This document shows positions 24,729-36,526 of a stretch of 64,000 bases of DNA, in pieces. The DNA is from Hofstenia miamia. Lineage: Eukaryota > Xenacoelomorpha > Acoela. The stretch's first letter is position 1. Every line of letters begins with the position of its first letter. Made by a program: the position numbers and the translations under genes. A model generated the notes under the pieces. It searched no databases, had not been told where the DNA came from, and worked only from the letters and a program-made list of their open reading frames with translations. The stretch is taken from assembly GCA_004352715.1 (NCBI GenBank), contig SCFE01000032.1:1121193-1185192 (forward strand), in the 5' to 3' direction.

Positions 24729-25450
24729 CTAATGAATAATCCTAGAGAGAGGGATTCGTTTTGAGGCAGCAGTACTAAATGATCTAGTGCACAATATTAT
24801 ATATTTTCTTGTAGCAGTAGCAATACTGAGAAGGAACAAGAGAAACCCATGATTCTTGAGTATGGCTTTTTGAAGATATACCATAGTTTTCGCTTTTTCG
24901 TTAGTATTACGCCTAAGCAATTACTTATCATGATGTGATGAATACTATAAATACATCTAGGCTCAAAGACTGAAATTTTGCATCACCCCCATAAGCTGTT
25001 ACATTAGTAGTGGGCAAGTTTATATTACATAGAAGATTGTTAAGAACTAGATTAAGAAGAAATGGAAATAAAATTCCTCACGATGGCACTCCACAATTAT
25101 AATAGTAAAGTTTCATTACAATTAAGATGTTTCTATTATAAAGATAGAAGTATACAAATTTGATAGGAGGCAAAAGGCAAGATTTGGTCATTAGATTACC
25201 AATAATTTTTTGAGTTAAAGGAGAATGAAAAGCTTAACTAAAATCAAATGCTAGTGTAATTCCGAAAATCTTACTAATTCGACGATAATGATTTCGTTTT
25301 GAACGATTTGAAATTTTCGTATAATTAACAATTTTAGTTTTCCATTTAGTTGGATAATTGGAATGGAATATACATGAACTTAAAATACAATCAATGTGAA
25401 AAAGAGATTTCTTCATTTAATCAAAATTTTAAATGCCTATTTGTGATTCG
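24729..25450 (-). pseudogene. LINE reverse transcriptase remnant
   Basis: Reading leftward, the decayed frames give the block order of a non-LTR RT: WKTKIVNYTKISN then NHYRRISKIFG (compare W-K-x-IPK and NYRPIS-x-SKI-E), ITLAFDFS (the AFD-x-SKAFD block), CGVPS-stop-GILFPFLLNLVLNNL (compare GVPQGGILSP-LFN), VTAYGGDAKF (YADD block, catalytic residues lost), and CLGVILTKK (LGV-LD block). Stops and shifts are frequent. It lies just before LTR F. Clade uncertain; same general type as the fragment at 8 kb but on the other strand. Confidence 0.72.
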
Positions 25451-25568
25451 ATTTTTGAGTTCCCCAAGATTGACTGCCATCTTAAATTGCGACATTGAAG
25501 CTAGAGTATTGACAAGGGCTTCTAAATACAGGGCTGCTCACTTGAGAAACCGGGAGGTGTTCAGAAAG

Positions 25569-26834
25569 TCTAGCATAATCCATTAAAAGACAAAAAGAAA
25601 AGGAAAAAGCAACCAAGCTCAAACATTATATTCAAACATAAAACTCTGATTTTCTTATTTATCATTTTAGTAGAATTAGCCTCACCTCAAGTAATTTCAA
25701 AAAATTGTAAAGAAAGTATTTGCTGCTTTCACTTTTTGTAAAATCACTAGTGGACGAATTGCTCCACATTAATTTTAGCACGCAGCTAATAGCACTCAGA
25801 AATATTCTACATGGACTGCAAAAATTAAAATAGCAACAGGTACTTGTTTGCATAATAAATATGTTTGTTTTAATTATTATAAATATTCCTCGGAATTTAC
25901 ATTATCTTAATTTGGATTGATTAGTTAATTAGAATGCACAGCGAAGCATTTCTTGTACGTAGCAATCACAAGGCTGTTGAGAGGGGATATGAAATTGTAG
26001 GAGCCTTGATCAATACTTGCAATTAAGTTAGGTCTAGGTATAAGGAGATTTTGTGTCATGCTTAGCTGGTTAGCAATCTTTCGGTTTTCATGTATTAACA
26101 AATCCGTGAAAGGCTGGTGAGCCAACCCTATGTATTACTATCTTATTTTAGATCCAAAATTCTTTACATCTTACGAGACTGGTAATGAACATTCTATTTG
26201 TTATATCATATTGTTAATTTTTTTATTTATTTTAAATGTAGGTTAGGAATCTGCTGTAGTTTATAGTTAGTTTGTATATAGTTACTTTTTATCTTGTCGC
26301 AGCTAGTGTCATGCCTTGTTGCTATTTTAACTGTATTAAATGTAGGCTAGGAAGCTGCGCTAGTCATTATGTAGTTTTTAATTGTTTAGCAGCTAGAGTC
26401 AATGCATTCTTACTTATTATGTTATTACATTAACCCCACACATTGAGTGTGAGAGATAAGTCGAATTGTGACTGGTTCTTATTAGCACTAATAGTTAGGG
26501 CACACATAATAAACATTGTCCTTGTGAGCATGAGCTGAGTCACTGGAATATGGAAGTCTCACAGCATCGGATGGACTCTCTGCAAATGGATACTGCTTCA
26601 GGCAGTTGCCCACTTCTGTAACTATGAGCTGAAGTCTCTTGGATCTACCTAAACAGTAGTGGTAAATTGTTATGCTTACGTAGAATCTATTATTAGTTAG
26701 TTTGAGTGTGAAGTGTATCAGAGACAAAAGGGTTCAACAAAGAAAGACATTACCCCACTTTGGAGAAACTGCATGGCTGCGTATCTAACTAAACACTTCT
26801 AAGAGCACATCTCAGCCTGGGTGATGATTCTACA
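25569..26834 (+). repeat. 5' LTR of element F
   Basis: Starts TCTAGCATAATCC (first base pair TG changed to TC) and ends GATGATTCTACA, homologous along its length to LTR D but clearly diverged. AATAAA at 26508 is in the same place as in D, followed by GAGCTGAG and the hairpin word GCTTCAGGCAGTTGCCCA at 26595. It is followed immediately by a primer-binding site, so it is a 5' LTR and not a solo LTR. Confidence 0.85.
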
Positions 26835-26855
26835 TGGCAACCGTGATCAGACGCC
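26835..26855 (+). promoter_or_regulatory. Primer-binding site of element F
   Basis: TGGCAACCGTGATCAG directly follows the LTR end CTACA. Its TGG start is the complement of a tRNA CCA tail. Element A has TGGCAACCATGACAGG at the same place, so the same tRNA was probably used; I cannot name it with confidence. Confidence 0.8.
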
Positions 26856-27169
26856 AAAAAGTCCTACTAACATCATGAAAAGTGTAGTTAAGATAGTTGT
26901 TTCTTCTGCACCAACTAACCAAGAAACTTACTGCAGAAACCAATACCAGAAAACTCTTGCTCTGTTCTGGTTACACCAAGGATACATTATGGAAATGATA
27001 AAAGTTTCACTAATTGTGACATTATTAGAAAGAAAATTACCTAACCTATAGAAAAAAATTTTTTTGAGTCGAATGGAATTGAAGATGAAGGAACTTATGC
27101 AACAGAGATCAAGTAATACCAAAATACAACCTCACAAAAGAAAATGATCACTACAATCTAAAGCAAATA

Positions 27170-28500
27170 ATGACAAACAAGAAAAATCAGAAAAATCAGA
27201 CAACCCCCAGAACCTTAATGAGGAATCAATCCCTAGAAAGCTTAACTCTCACAGCAGATGTGGAAATGCAGACTATCCAAATGGAAACAGAATTAAATTT
27301 GTTTGAGATAATAGAAACCCTACAAAGGAACCATGAAAATGAACTAGCACTGAAGAACCAAATTCAGTTATTAAATGAAAAATTTGAGAAAGCCAAAAAT
27401 GAAAGGAAACTGATCATTTAGGAACTGAAGCTCAACATGGGTCAAAGATTTGACGAGCAAGGGAGGGTTTTTCAAATCCAAGTCGATATTTAACCCAGAA
27501 ACTAGCAGAAGCAAACCAACACATCATTGAGCAAAATGAAAGGTGGGAGGTAAAGTACAATGACCTGGAAATAGAAAATAAGCAATTACAACAAGATAAT
27601 GAAATGCAGCAAATGGAGATAGAAGATTTCAAGGATCAGTTGCGACTGGTAAAACTCTCAGAAGATGAAGCAGAGCTACCTGAAAAACCCATACAAATGC
27701 ACAATATATTAATCTCAGAGGAAACGGAGGCAGAATTAACCACCCGAGGTGATGCAAGGTAGTCACTCAACCAAAAGCACATGAAATGAAAACTGATGAT
27801 GAGGAAGAAAAGGAAAAAATCATACAACAAATAATGCAAGTGTTGTGCAAAAGAGTGGCAACAGAGGTAGCAGTTGAAAATCTGAGAAAGCTGAAATATG
27901 ACAAATCAATATTAACTGAAAGCTTAATTTGAAAAATTTACAGGCAAAATTGATAGGTATTCCTCAACATTTGAAGAGTGGCTTCAGCTATTTGAACTTA
28001 CAATGAAGGAGAGAAAGGTGAATCAGGACACAGCAGGCACAAGGCTCCTGTCAGCACTAATTGATGCTCAACTCAGAAATGATAAGAGATTTCAAGCTAC
28101 TAACTGGAAATTTTATAGAACATTACCAAAACAAAAGTTTTAAGAATCAATACAGACTGATATTAAATGGAACTAAATTGAAAAAATTTGATGACATCAG
28201 GAACTATATGTTGCAGGTCAAACGATTGTTGATGCTTAGCTCAAGAGAAGGATATTACTCAAAGTATGAGCAAATAGTGCAAAGAAAAACGAAAAAGTAA
28301 TCAGAATAACGACCTGAGATGGGCAAACAAGGAAAGTTAAAGAAAAAGACGTTTGTTGCTATAATTGTGGAAAAAAAATCCACTGAAAACCCAACTGCAG
28401 AAAGGAAATATGTATTATAGAAGATGGCATCACTTACTTTGACAACAAAAATGTAATAAATTTTTCTGAGAATGAAGAAACTGAAACAGCCAAGGAATCA
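27170..28500 (+). pseudogene. Gag of element F, decayed
   Basis: Structural capsid polyprotein of a gypsy-type element. The ATG at 27170 opens MTNKKNQKNQTTPRT, matching the basic start of Gag in A. A long charged coiled-coil follows (IIEQNERWEVKYNDLEIEN near 27530). Then comes the capsid-like region FTGKIDRYSSTFEEWLQLF and MKERKVNQDTAGTR (about 27935-28050), continuing as FKNQYRLILNG and LMLSSREGYYSKY (28135-28270). The end is a CCHC zinc knuckle at 28357-28398 (CYNC, GKKIH, then PNC), whose H is followed by an in-frame TGA. Several stops and frame changes; non-functional. After 28500 no gag or protease homology is clear for about 1 kb. Confidence 0.82.
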
Positions 28501-29578
28501 GAAAACTAGAAGGAGTGCCATCTCAGCAAAACTGTGCACCTATAATCATACTAATGGATAAACATAATATCAACACAGCCATAGTTGTGATTACCAGAAT
28601 AATTACCAAAGCTACTATTGTAGAATCGTGGGGAGCTCTAGCTGCTCTAGTGGTACTGGGAAACTCAAGAGTTCAGATTGAAGGTTGCAAAGTTTACCAT
28701 AGCAGAGAGTGACCTCCATTCCAAGAAAAGAAAGAAACATTGGTGGCTCACTGATTTGCCTAATAATAAACACAGAAATTCCACAAAGAACTCCAGCAGT
28801 GACCCATTCACACAGAATCACACTGAAGCCATATCCATGAAGCCATCCTTACTTGTCAGGGTGCTAATTGTGTGTCTCAAGTTGTAATTTCTAGCTCAAT
28901 AAACAATTTATCTCAGAGTTCTATTATCTCAGCTCATGTAAATAAATAATAAACAAAAGGCACATAATTTCTGTGTCTTCACATTTGCCAATGGCATAGT
29001 ATATTTGCAGTGTGTTAATATTGTGTGCATGTACAAATCAATTGAATAAATGTTGTTATTCCCTACACCTAATCATAACCTAAAGTGACCACGATTCAGG
29101 CTGTCACCATTAAGGAGCTATTTGGTGCCCCAGACCCAGTGCAGTTTCCTCCTGAATTGTCGCCGGATCTTAAGCAATAGTTATCATAACCAAATCTTTG
29201 ATGATGAATCTAAAAGGGGTTACTAGATAATAAAAGCAAAGAAGATTAAACGCAGTTGAAGGAAGTCAAATTTATTGTGCGCTTCACTACAGTTGTCTCA
29301 GATATTTATTTCAAAATCTGTAAATTAATACCTAGATACTGTTTACAGTTTCAAACACAATTTCCCTTGCAAAGTTAAAACAAGCAATTACACATACTTT
29401 AAACCAAGGGCACAAATAATAATTCTATTGAATAACTACACTTGAAAATGTGAACAAATTGAATTAAAGAAATTGATACAAATTGATAGCTCCTAATCAT
29501 CAAATAAGGACGTTAAAAAGACGTAAGACTATTTTCAGAGTGCCAAATAATAAAATTTGAAAAATAGGGCCTGAGTGA
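28500..29578. other. Probable insertion inside element F
   Basis: In element A the zinc knuckle and protease start must fit into a gap of estimated 452 bp. Here they are about 1.2 kb apart, so foreign sequence is likely. It holds AATAAA signals (28900, 28950, 29045) and, near 29125-29170, TTTGGTGCCCCAGACCC followed by GTCGCCGGATC, which resembles an LTR-element leader with a primer-binding site. This is a weak resemblance only. Confidence 0.35.
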
Positions 29579-29660
29579 CTCTACACTATTGACACAAGTG
29601 CAGTGAGATTGATCATAACAGATGAGTGTGCAACAAAACTAGGATTCACAAGAGATGAAC
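29579..29660 (+). pseudogene. Protease start of element F, cut by LTR B
   Basis: The frame reads LYTIDTSAVRLIITDECAT, then KLGFTRDELE. DTSA (29591-29602) is the aspartic-protease active-site loop of retroelements (usually DTGA/DTSA). The protein is cut off where the LTR of element B starts. The missing continuation (flap and later parts) is what fragment G begins with at 52.75 kb. Confidence 0.8.
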
Positions 29661-30454
29661 TAGAAATCTTGACAACCTTCCAACTAGTAAACTTAAGTGT
29701 AATTTAGGAGCTACTTCGAATATTTCCTATTTTTACCGAGTAAGGTAGGTGACAGATTCCAAATTCCATCTCTATTCTTTGATTCTTGATTGTAGTTACT
29801 TACTTTTAGCCTAATATCTAAGCAACAACTGTAATTGACACTAGAAGTAACAACAGTAATTTAGGTTCAAGACAGGAGATGGTTGGTACAAAGTACAGGG
29901 TTACGCACCCGACATGAGGCACAACACAAAGAGGAATTGAAGAACTACGATGTAACTATAATCTCCAATGAACACTTTTGCATCAAAAGAAACACCAATC
30001 ACCGCCACGAGGACTCAATGCATGAAATGTTGTGTGATAATGAAATTGTGACAATATGTGGATAACCTATTAATTTAGTGTGTTGATTGTTCTTGTTATT
30101 AAGGATGTTGTAAAATAAAGGAGGTTCGCAACCTGATTGCATTAGCTTATTATCATGCCTTACATTTAATAATCCTACAGATAAATATATATATGCTAAT
30201 ACCCTATCATACATGNGCTGCCTTGCGCACGTCAGCATTAATTAGCGTTTTGCGACTTTGCCTTCTTACCAATTGTCAAATATCCTTTTGTACTGCCAAT
30301 TAATTAATAGAAAAATTACTGCTTATAAATTTTACAAATAATTAACTAATCATAATCATGTGTTTTTACAATTAATATCTATATCAAAATTCAGTCTTCT
30401 TTCTTTCCTTTGTTTCTTTTAATTTGACCACACATGATTCTTAATTATGTTACA
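29661..30454 (-). repeat. 3' LTR of element B, with an internal assembly join
   Basis: Homologous to both LTRs of element A from TAGAAATCTTGACAACC to TTATGTTACA. About 0.6 kb of the middle is missing at a single N (30216). Left of that N the sequence corresponds to about 41089 in A and right of it to about 41702. The inner side is followed by the polypurine tract and the ORF3 end, so B lies on the minus strand. Confidence 0.85.
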
Positions 30455-30792
30455 CTCCCCCTCCAGCATAGCTAATTAAGGATTACGACTCTTTCTCCAT
30501 GTACCATTTCGACCACCTGCTTTATCATCATGTTCGCTTCTGGCATCTCCCATTCAGTCTTTTCATACTTCTCTTCTTTAGTTAGTTTCAGTACCACTTC
30601 CTTTTCTGTAGTCACCAATTTCTTATTTCTCAGAAACATCGGATTTCGTAACTTGCTCAATATTGTGCACATACTGCATAATTCGTTTAACTTTCCATTA
30701 AATTCTTCGTAGTACTTCTCATATAGTTTCAAACCTTTGATTGCTATCATCAATGTCATTATCGCATCTACTCTACTTGTGTGAGCTAACTC
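30455..30792 (-). pseudogene. ORF3 C-terminus of element B (partial, runs into gap)
   Basis: Almost identical to 41940-42277 of element A. It includes the polypurine tract (CTGGAGGGGGAG on the minus strand) and the ORF3 end MVHGERVVILN with HTSRVDAIMTLMIAIKG upstream. The contig stops inside this ORF at a 1000-N placeholder, so the rest of element B is unknown. Confidence 0.85.
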
Positions 30793-31792
30793 NNNNNNNN
30801 NNNNNNNNNNNNNNNNNNNNNNNNNNNNNNNNNNNNNNNNNNNNNNNNNNNNNNNNNNNNNNNNNNNNNNNNNNNNNNNNNNNNNNNNNNNNNNNNNNNN
30901 NNNNNNNNNNNNNNNNNNNNNNNNNNNNNNNNNNNNNNNNNNNNNNNNNNNNNNNNNNNNNNNNNNNNNNNNNNNNNNNNNNNNNNNNNNNNNNNNNNNN
31001 NNNNNNNNNNNNNNNNNNNNNNNNNNNNNNNNNNNNNNNNNNNNNNNNNNNNNNNNNNNNNNNNNNNNNNNNNNNNNNNNNNNNNNNNNNNNNNNNNNNN
31101 NNNNNNNNNNNNNNNNNNNNNNNNNNNNNNNNNNNNNNNNNNNNNNNNNNNNNNNNNNNNNNNNNNNNNNNNNNNNNNNNNNNNNNNNNNNNNNNNNNNN
31201 NNNNNNNNNNNNNNNNNNNNNNNNNNNNNNNNNNNNNNNNNNNNNNNNNNNNNNNNNNNNNNNNNNNNNNNNNNNNNNNNNNNNNNNNNNNNNNNNNNNN
31301 NNNNNNNNNNNNNNNNNNNNNNNNNNNNNNNNNNNNNNNNNNNNNNNNNNNNNNNNNNNNNNNNNNNNNNNNNNNNNNNNNNNNNNNNNNNNNNNNNNNN
31401 NNNNNNNNNNNNNNNNNNNNNNNNNNNNNNNNNNNNNNNNNNNNNNNNNNNNNNNNNNNNNNNNNNNNNNNNNNNNNNNNNNNNNNNNNNNNNNNNNNNN
31501 NNNNNNNNNNNNNNNNNNNNNNNNNNNNNNNNNNNNNNNNNNNNNNNNNNNNNNNNNNNNNNNNNNNNNNNNNNNNNNNNNNNNNNNNNNNNNNNNNNNN
31601 NNNNNNNNNNNNNNNNNNNNNNNNNNNNNNNNNNNNNNNNNNNNNNNNNNNNNNNNNNNNNNNNNNNNNNNNNNNNNNNNNNNNNNNNNNNNNNNNNNNN
31701 NNNNNNNNNNNNNNNNNNNNNNNNNNNNNNNNNNNNNNNNNNNNNNNNNNNNNNNNNNNNNNNNNNNNNNNNNNNNNNNNNNNNNNNNNNNN
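30793..31792. other. Assembly gap, 1000 N
   Basis: Exactly 1000 N, the convention for a gap of unknown length. The two sides need not be close together in the genome. Confidence 0.95.
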
Positions 31793-32129
31793 ATATATAG
31801 ATTTTTGCACTGAGTGGTTTTCACAAAAAAACCCTATAGTACTTCGTGAAATTTGTTAGGTCATGCTATTTCTCATAACATACTTGCGCTACAGACCTAA
31901 TTTTTCTTTTACATATAGGGAGATGTATAATTTTAATTTGAATGGTACTTTAAAGTTAATGTGAAAAGATTTCCTACCCTAATGAAACGTGGTTCTGAGC
32001 TTGAATAATATTAATAATCCTCATTTACACGAATAAATTTCCTTGAAGTCAAAAAGATTAGTAGTTTGGGCAGGTATATTCAATGATCATATCATTGGGC
32101 CTTACTTCTTGAGATGCTGAAGACTATTC

Positions 32130-32400
32130 TTATTCCTGAGCTGAAGAAACTACGTTGATTCTCAACGACGGTTTTTCACCAAAATGGCGCCTCAGCCCAT
32201 TGGGGTTTGAATGTCTCAACAACAAATTTCCTGACTGGTGGATCGGTTGAAATGGTCCTATCCATTGGATACCCAGATGTCCTGATCTGACCCCCTTGAT
32301 TATTTCTTGTGGGGTCATGTCAATGTATGTGTCTACAAGAGAAGACCTACAAACTATGAGGAGCTAAAATATGTGCATTGAAGAAAATCTTCATCAATTT
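32130..32400 (+). pseudogene. Tc1/mariner-like transposase remnant
   Basis: Decayed frames show the end of a DDE transposase of the Tc1/mariner (IS630) superfamily: QNGASAHW (the QQDGA-x-H block holding the second catalytic Asp, here changed to Asn), NGPIHWIPRCPDLT (the GPI-W-RSPDLTP block), LDYFLWGHVNVCVYKRRPTN (the block just after the third catalytic residue) and YEELK. Frame changes separate the blocks. No terminal repeats were found. The contig is only 1.2 kb between two gaps. Confidence 0.75.
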
Positions 32401-32993
32401 CAACATTTCAGATAGATTTTCTAGCAATGCAAATCTTGGTGGATAAAATTTATTGGTTTTCTCTATATTTTAAAAGAAAAAATAGGCCTTTAGTGTTAAT
32501 ATATAGCAAGATATATGTATTTGAAACCTGATTAAGACTTTTGACCTTCTCTCCCACCCCCAACAATCCGTTGTATCTATAAAGCCAGAAAAGTTGTCTA
32601 TATTTTCAATAATTTTCACCAAGCCTATAAAGAAATTAGTGAACCTTGGACTTTGACAAATTTGTGGTCTTTTTTCCTTTCCTGTTATGGTGAAAAGTTT
32701 TGATAAAAAATATTTTAAACAAAAAACATTTTGATAAAATAAAAAAATCATGAAGAACATAAAATAATTTTAGGTTTATGGCTTGGGGTAAGATTAGGGT
32801 TAGGTTAATATTTAGTGTACATGTTAGTGTTGTATTTGCAAATATCTTAAAATAAGTACAAAAATATTGGCCCTAATTGACCCACTTTCTGCCAAATTGG
32901 AGCTACTATAGTAGTTTTATGTAAATTTAAACTATAATTAACTCTGGGATTACAATTAAAATTATAGGAATAAGAATAATCACTATGTATAAA
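32400..32993. other. Non-coding remainder of a small contig
   Basis: AT-rich, no recognised feature. A 1000-N gap follows at 32994-33993. Confidence 0.5.
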
Positions 32994-33993
32994 NNNNNNN
33001 NNNNNNNNNNNNNNNNNNNNNNNNNNNNNNNNNNNNNNNNNNNNNNNNNNNNNNNNNNNNNNNNNNNNNNNNNNNNNNNNNNNNNNNNNNNNNNNNNNNN
33101 NNNNNNNNNNNNNNNNNNNNNNNNNNNNNNNNNNNNNNNNNNNNNNNNNNNNNNNNNNNNNNNNNNNNNNNNNNNNNNNNNNNNNNNNNNNNNNNNNNNN
33201 NNNNNNNNNNNNNNNNNNNNNNNNNNNNNNNNNNNNNNNNNNNNNNNNNNNNNNNNNNNNNNNNNNNNNNNNNNNNNNNNNNNNNNNNNNNNNNNNNNNN
33301 NNNNNNNNNNNNNNNNNNNNNNNNNNNNNNNNNNNNNNNNNNNNNNNNNNNNNNNNNNNNNNNNNNNNNNNNNNNNNNNNNNNNNNNNNNNNNNNNNNNN
33401 NNNNNNNNNNNNNNNNNNNNNNNNNNNNNNNNNNNNNNNNNNNNNNNNNNNNNNNNNNNNNNNNNNNNNNNNNNNNNNNNNNNNNNNNNNNNNNNNNNNN
33501 NNNNNNNNNNNNNNNNNNNNNNNNNNNNNNNNNNNNNNNNNNNNNNNNNNNNNNNNNNNNNNNNNNNNNNNNNNNNNNNNNNNNNNNNNNNNNNNNNNNN
33601 NNNNNNNNNNNNNNNNNNNNNNNNNNNNNNNNNNNNNNNNNNNNNNNNNNNNNNNNNNNNNNNNNNNNNNNNNNNNNNNNNNNNNNNNNNNNNNNNNNNN
33701 NNNNNNNNNNNNNNNNNNNNNNNNNNNNNNNNNNNNNNNNNNNNNNNNNNNNNNNNNNNNNNNNNNNNNNNNNNNNNNNNNNNNNNNNNNNNNNNNNNNN
33801 NNNNNNNNNNNNNNNNNNNNNNNNNNNNNNNNNNNNNNNNNNNNNNNNNNNNNNNNNNNNNNNNNNNNNNNNNNNNNNNNNNNNNNNNNNNNNNNNNNNN
33901 NNNNNNNNNNNNNNNNNNNNNNNNNNNNNNNNNNNNNNNNNNNNNNNNNNNNNNNNNNNNNNNNNNNNNNNNNNNNNNNNNNNNNNNNNNNNN
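32994..33993. other. Assembly gap, 1000 N
   Basis: Exactly 1000 N: placeholder of unknown true size. Confidence 0.95.
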
Positions 33994-35526
33994 AATCCAC
34001 AAGGTGATGTGCCATAATACAAAAAAAGTTGGCAATCAGACAGGAATGGAACTTCAACAAGAAAATTTATGGCAAACCACACAAGAAGGGGATAAGGTTT
34101 ACACATACACACTACTAAGAACACAAGATGTAAACCAAGTGAGAAAACGAAAAACACAATGGTCAGGGCCATTCACAATAACACAAAACTTACCAAATAA
34201 TAGCTATAAACTAAACAATGGAAGGGTATTACACTTCCAAAACCTAAAACAGGCAACAATAGAAATAGAACAAGTAATGTTAGAAAAAACACAGCATTTA
34301 AAATTATAAAAGACAATGACACATATAATGAAATGGAAGAATTGGACAGTGTAGCAGAAGAAGAATTTGAAGAAAAATACACACCCCAACATAATGACAT
34401 CAAGGTCAGAAGAAGACTTATGCCACAGAGGGAAGTAAAAAATAAACTCAATTTAGATTGGAAAATAAAGAGAACAACCAGAAGCCAGAGCTGATCACCA
34501 CTAAAAAGCAGGAGAGTGCAGAGAAGAACAACCTACAACAAAAGTGGAAATACAACAAAAATGCTCCCCCTCACCATCCAGCAGAACTTGATGCCAACTA
34601 AAGGGCAAAGAGCAAACAGCTAAATCAATTGGTCCTTGTCTGCAACTAAAGGCAGGAAGTACCAAGGTCTGTGATCCACTAAAGGATCCAGACATTGAAC
34701 AAATCAGTGATTATTCCCAAATTGGCATCTCTGAACAACCATCAACAAGCTCACTCCCCACTACAATATGAAGCTCAGAAACATTCTCACACAAACAACT
34801 CTCCACAACAACTAAATCATCCAGATCTGAAGAATATGAAAGTAGAATGACAAAATTAGGAAAAGAAATTTATTGCAAACAGAAGAATGCAGTATAGTTC
34901 TCAGGATAATCTATCCCCAGAGGCAAAATGATTCATAAAGGAAAATACATCAGTTAAGGATAGTGATGGTTCAGCAATCCCCATAGCAATCAACAAAAAT
35001 AATCAACCCATGTGTAATACAATACTCTCATACAAGGAAAATATGATAGAAAAATTCAACCATTCTTATTTTAGAAGTACAGTTGATATAACATTCAATG
35101 ATCAGTTCACATTGAAAGACATACAGAAATTAATGAAAAACAAAGAGAAAATCACTGAGGAGTGTGAACAAGTAAACTTGGAAAAGAACAACCTAGCAAT
35201 AATTTACTTCATAAAGGAAAATGAAATATACTCAAAAGGACTCAAAACAAACATTGAAGACACACTAAAATCAGCAAAAATGTACAAAATGAAAGTAATC
35301 ATCATCACATCAGAATGAGCACAAGAAACCATACCAAAGTTCATAAAAATGCTCACAGAAAGGCTAGAAAACATATTTATTATAGACAACAATGCAAAGA
35401 TGATATCTGAACTCATCAATATAGACCTCCAGATAAATGCAATAACACCAGCACAGTGACTGATGGTGGACACAAAAATAGCCATAGATATGTTCTATCA
35501 AGTAAAAACAATGGAAATCACACACA
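33994..35526 (+). pseudogene. Element E: integrase tail and N-terminal half of ORF3
   Basis: This short contig is a near-identical inverted copy of 58.6-60.35 kb in element C. It begins in the integrase C-terminus (MCHNTKKVGN) and passes through the GPY/F module WSGPFTITQNLPNNSY and LHFQNLKQA. A run of six A (34274-34279) shifts the frame before EELDSVAEEEFEEKYTP, where ORF3 starts. Later blocks are NHSYFRSTVDITF, TLKDIQKLMKNK and IAIDMFYQVKTMEI. Compared with C it lacks a 45-bp piece near 34445 and the 183-bp tandem duplication, so it is a separate copy or allele. In-frame TGA codons at 34929, 35316 and 35457 each fall where A has Arg. CpG is almost absent. Confidence 0.85.
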
Positions 35527-36526
35527 NNNNNNNNNNNNNNNNNNNNNNNNNNNNNNNNNNNNNNNNNNNNNNNNNNNNNNNNNNNNNNNNNNNNNNNNNN
35601 NNNNNNNNNNNNNNNNNNNNNNNNNNNNNNNNNNNNNNNNNNNNNNNNNNNNNNNNNNNNNNNNNNNNNNNNNNNNNNNNNNNNNNNNNNNNNNNNNNNN
35701 NNNNNNNNNNNNNNNNNNNNNNNNNNNNNNNNNNNNNNNNNNNNNNNNNNNNNNNNNNNNNNNNNNNNNNNNNNNNNNNNNNNNNNNNNNNNNNNNNNNN
35801 NNNNNNNNNNNNNNNNNNNNNNNNNNNNNNNNNNNNNNNNNNNNNNNNNNNNNNNNNNNNNNNNNNNNNNNNNNNNNNNNNNNNNNNNNNNNNNNNNNNN
35901 NNNNNNNNNNNNNNNNNNNNNNNNNNNNNNNNNNNNNNNNNNNNNNNNNNNNNNNNNNNNNNNNNNNNNNNNNNNNNNNNNNNNNNNNNNNNNNNNNNNN
36001 NNNNNNNNNNNNNNNNNNNNNNNNNNNNNNNNNNNNNNNNNNNNNNNNNNNNNNNNNNNNNNNNNNNNNNNNNNNNNNNNNNNNNNNNNNNNNNNNNNNN
36101 NNNNNNNNNNNNNNNNNNNNNNNNNNNNNNNNNNNNNNNNNNNNNNNNNNNNNNNNNNNNNNNNNNNNNNNNNNNNNNNNNNNNNNNNNNNNNNNNNNNN
36201 NNNNNNNNNNNNNNNNNNNNNNNNNNNNNNNNNNNNNNNNNNNNNNNNNNNNNNNNNNNNNNNNNNNNNNNNNNNNNNNNNNNNNNNNNNNNNNNNNNNN
36301 NNNNNNNNNNNNNNNNNNNNNNNNNNNNNNNNNNNNNNNNNNNNNNNNNNNNNNNNNNNNNNNNNNNNNNNNNNNNNNNNNNNNNNNNNNNNNNNNNNNN
36401 NNNNNNNNNNNNNNNNNNNNNNNNNNNNNNNNNNNNNNNNNNNNNNNNNNNNNNNNNNNNNNNNNNNNNNNNNNNNNNNNNNNNNNNNNNNNNNNNNNNN
36501 NNNNNNNNNNNNNNNNNNNNNNNNNN
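35527..36526. other. Assembly gap, 1000 N
   Basis: Exactly 1000 N: placeholder of unknown true size. Confidence 0.95.

Noticed and set aside
34272-34281. A-AAA-AAC heptamer as a programmed -1 frameshift site in C and E
   Set aside because: The heptamer is not in the zero-frame register needed for tandem slippage, and element A is open without any shift; a simple indel explains it.
30793-36526. Very long open frames across 30.8-36.5 kb
   Set aside because: They consist almost wholly of N from three 1000-base placeholders.
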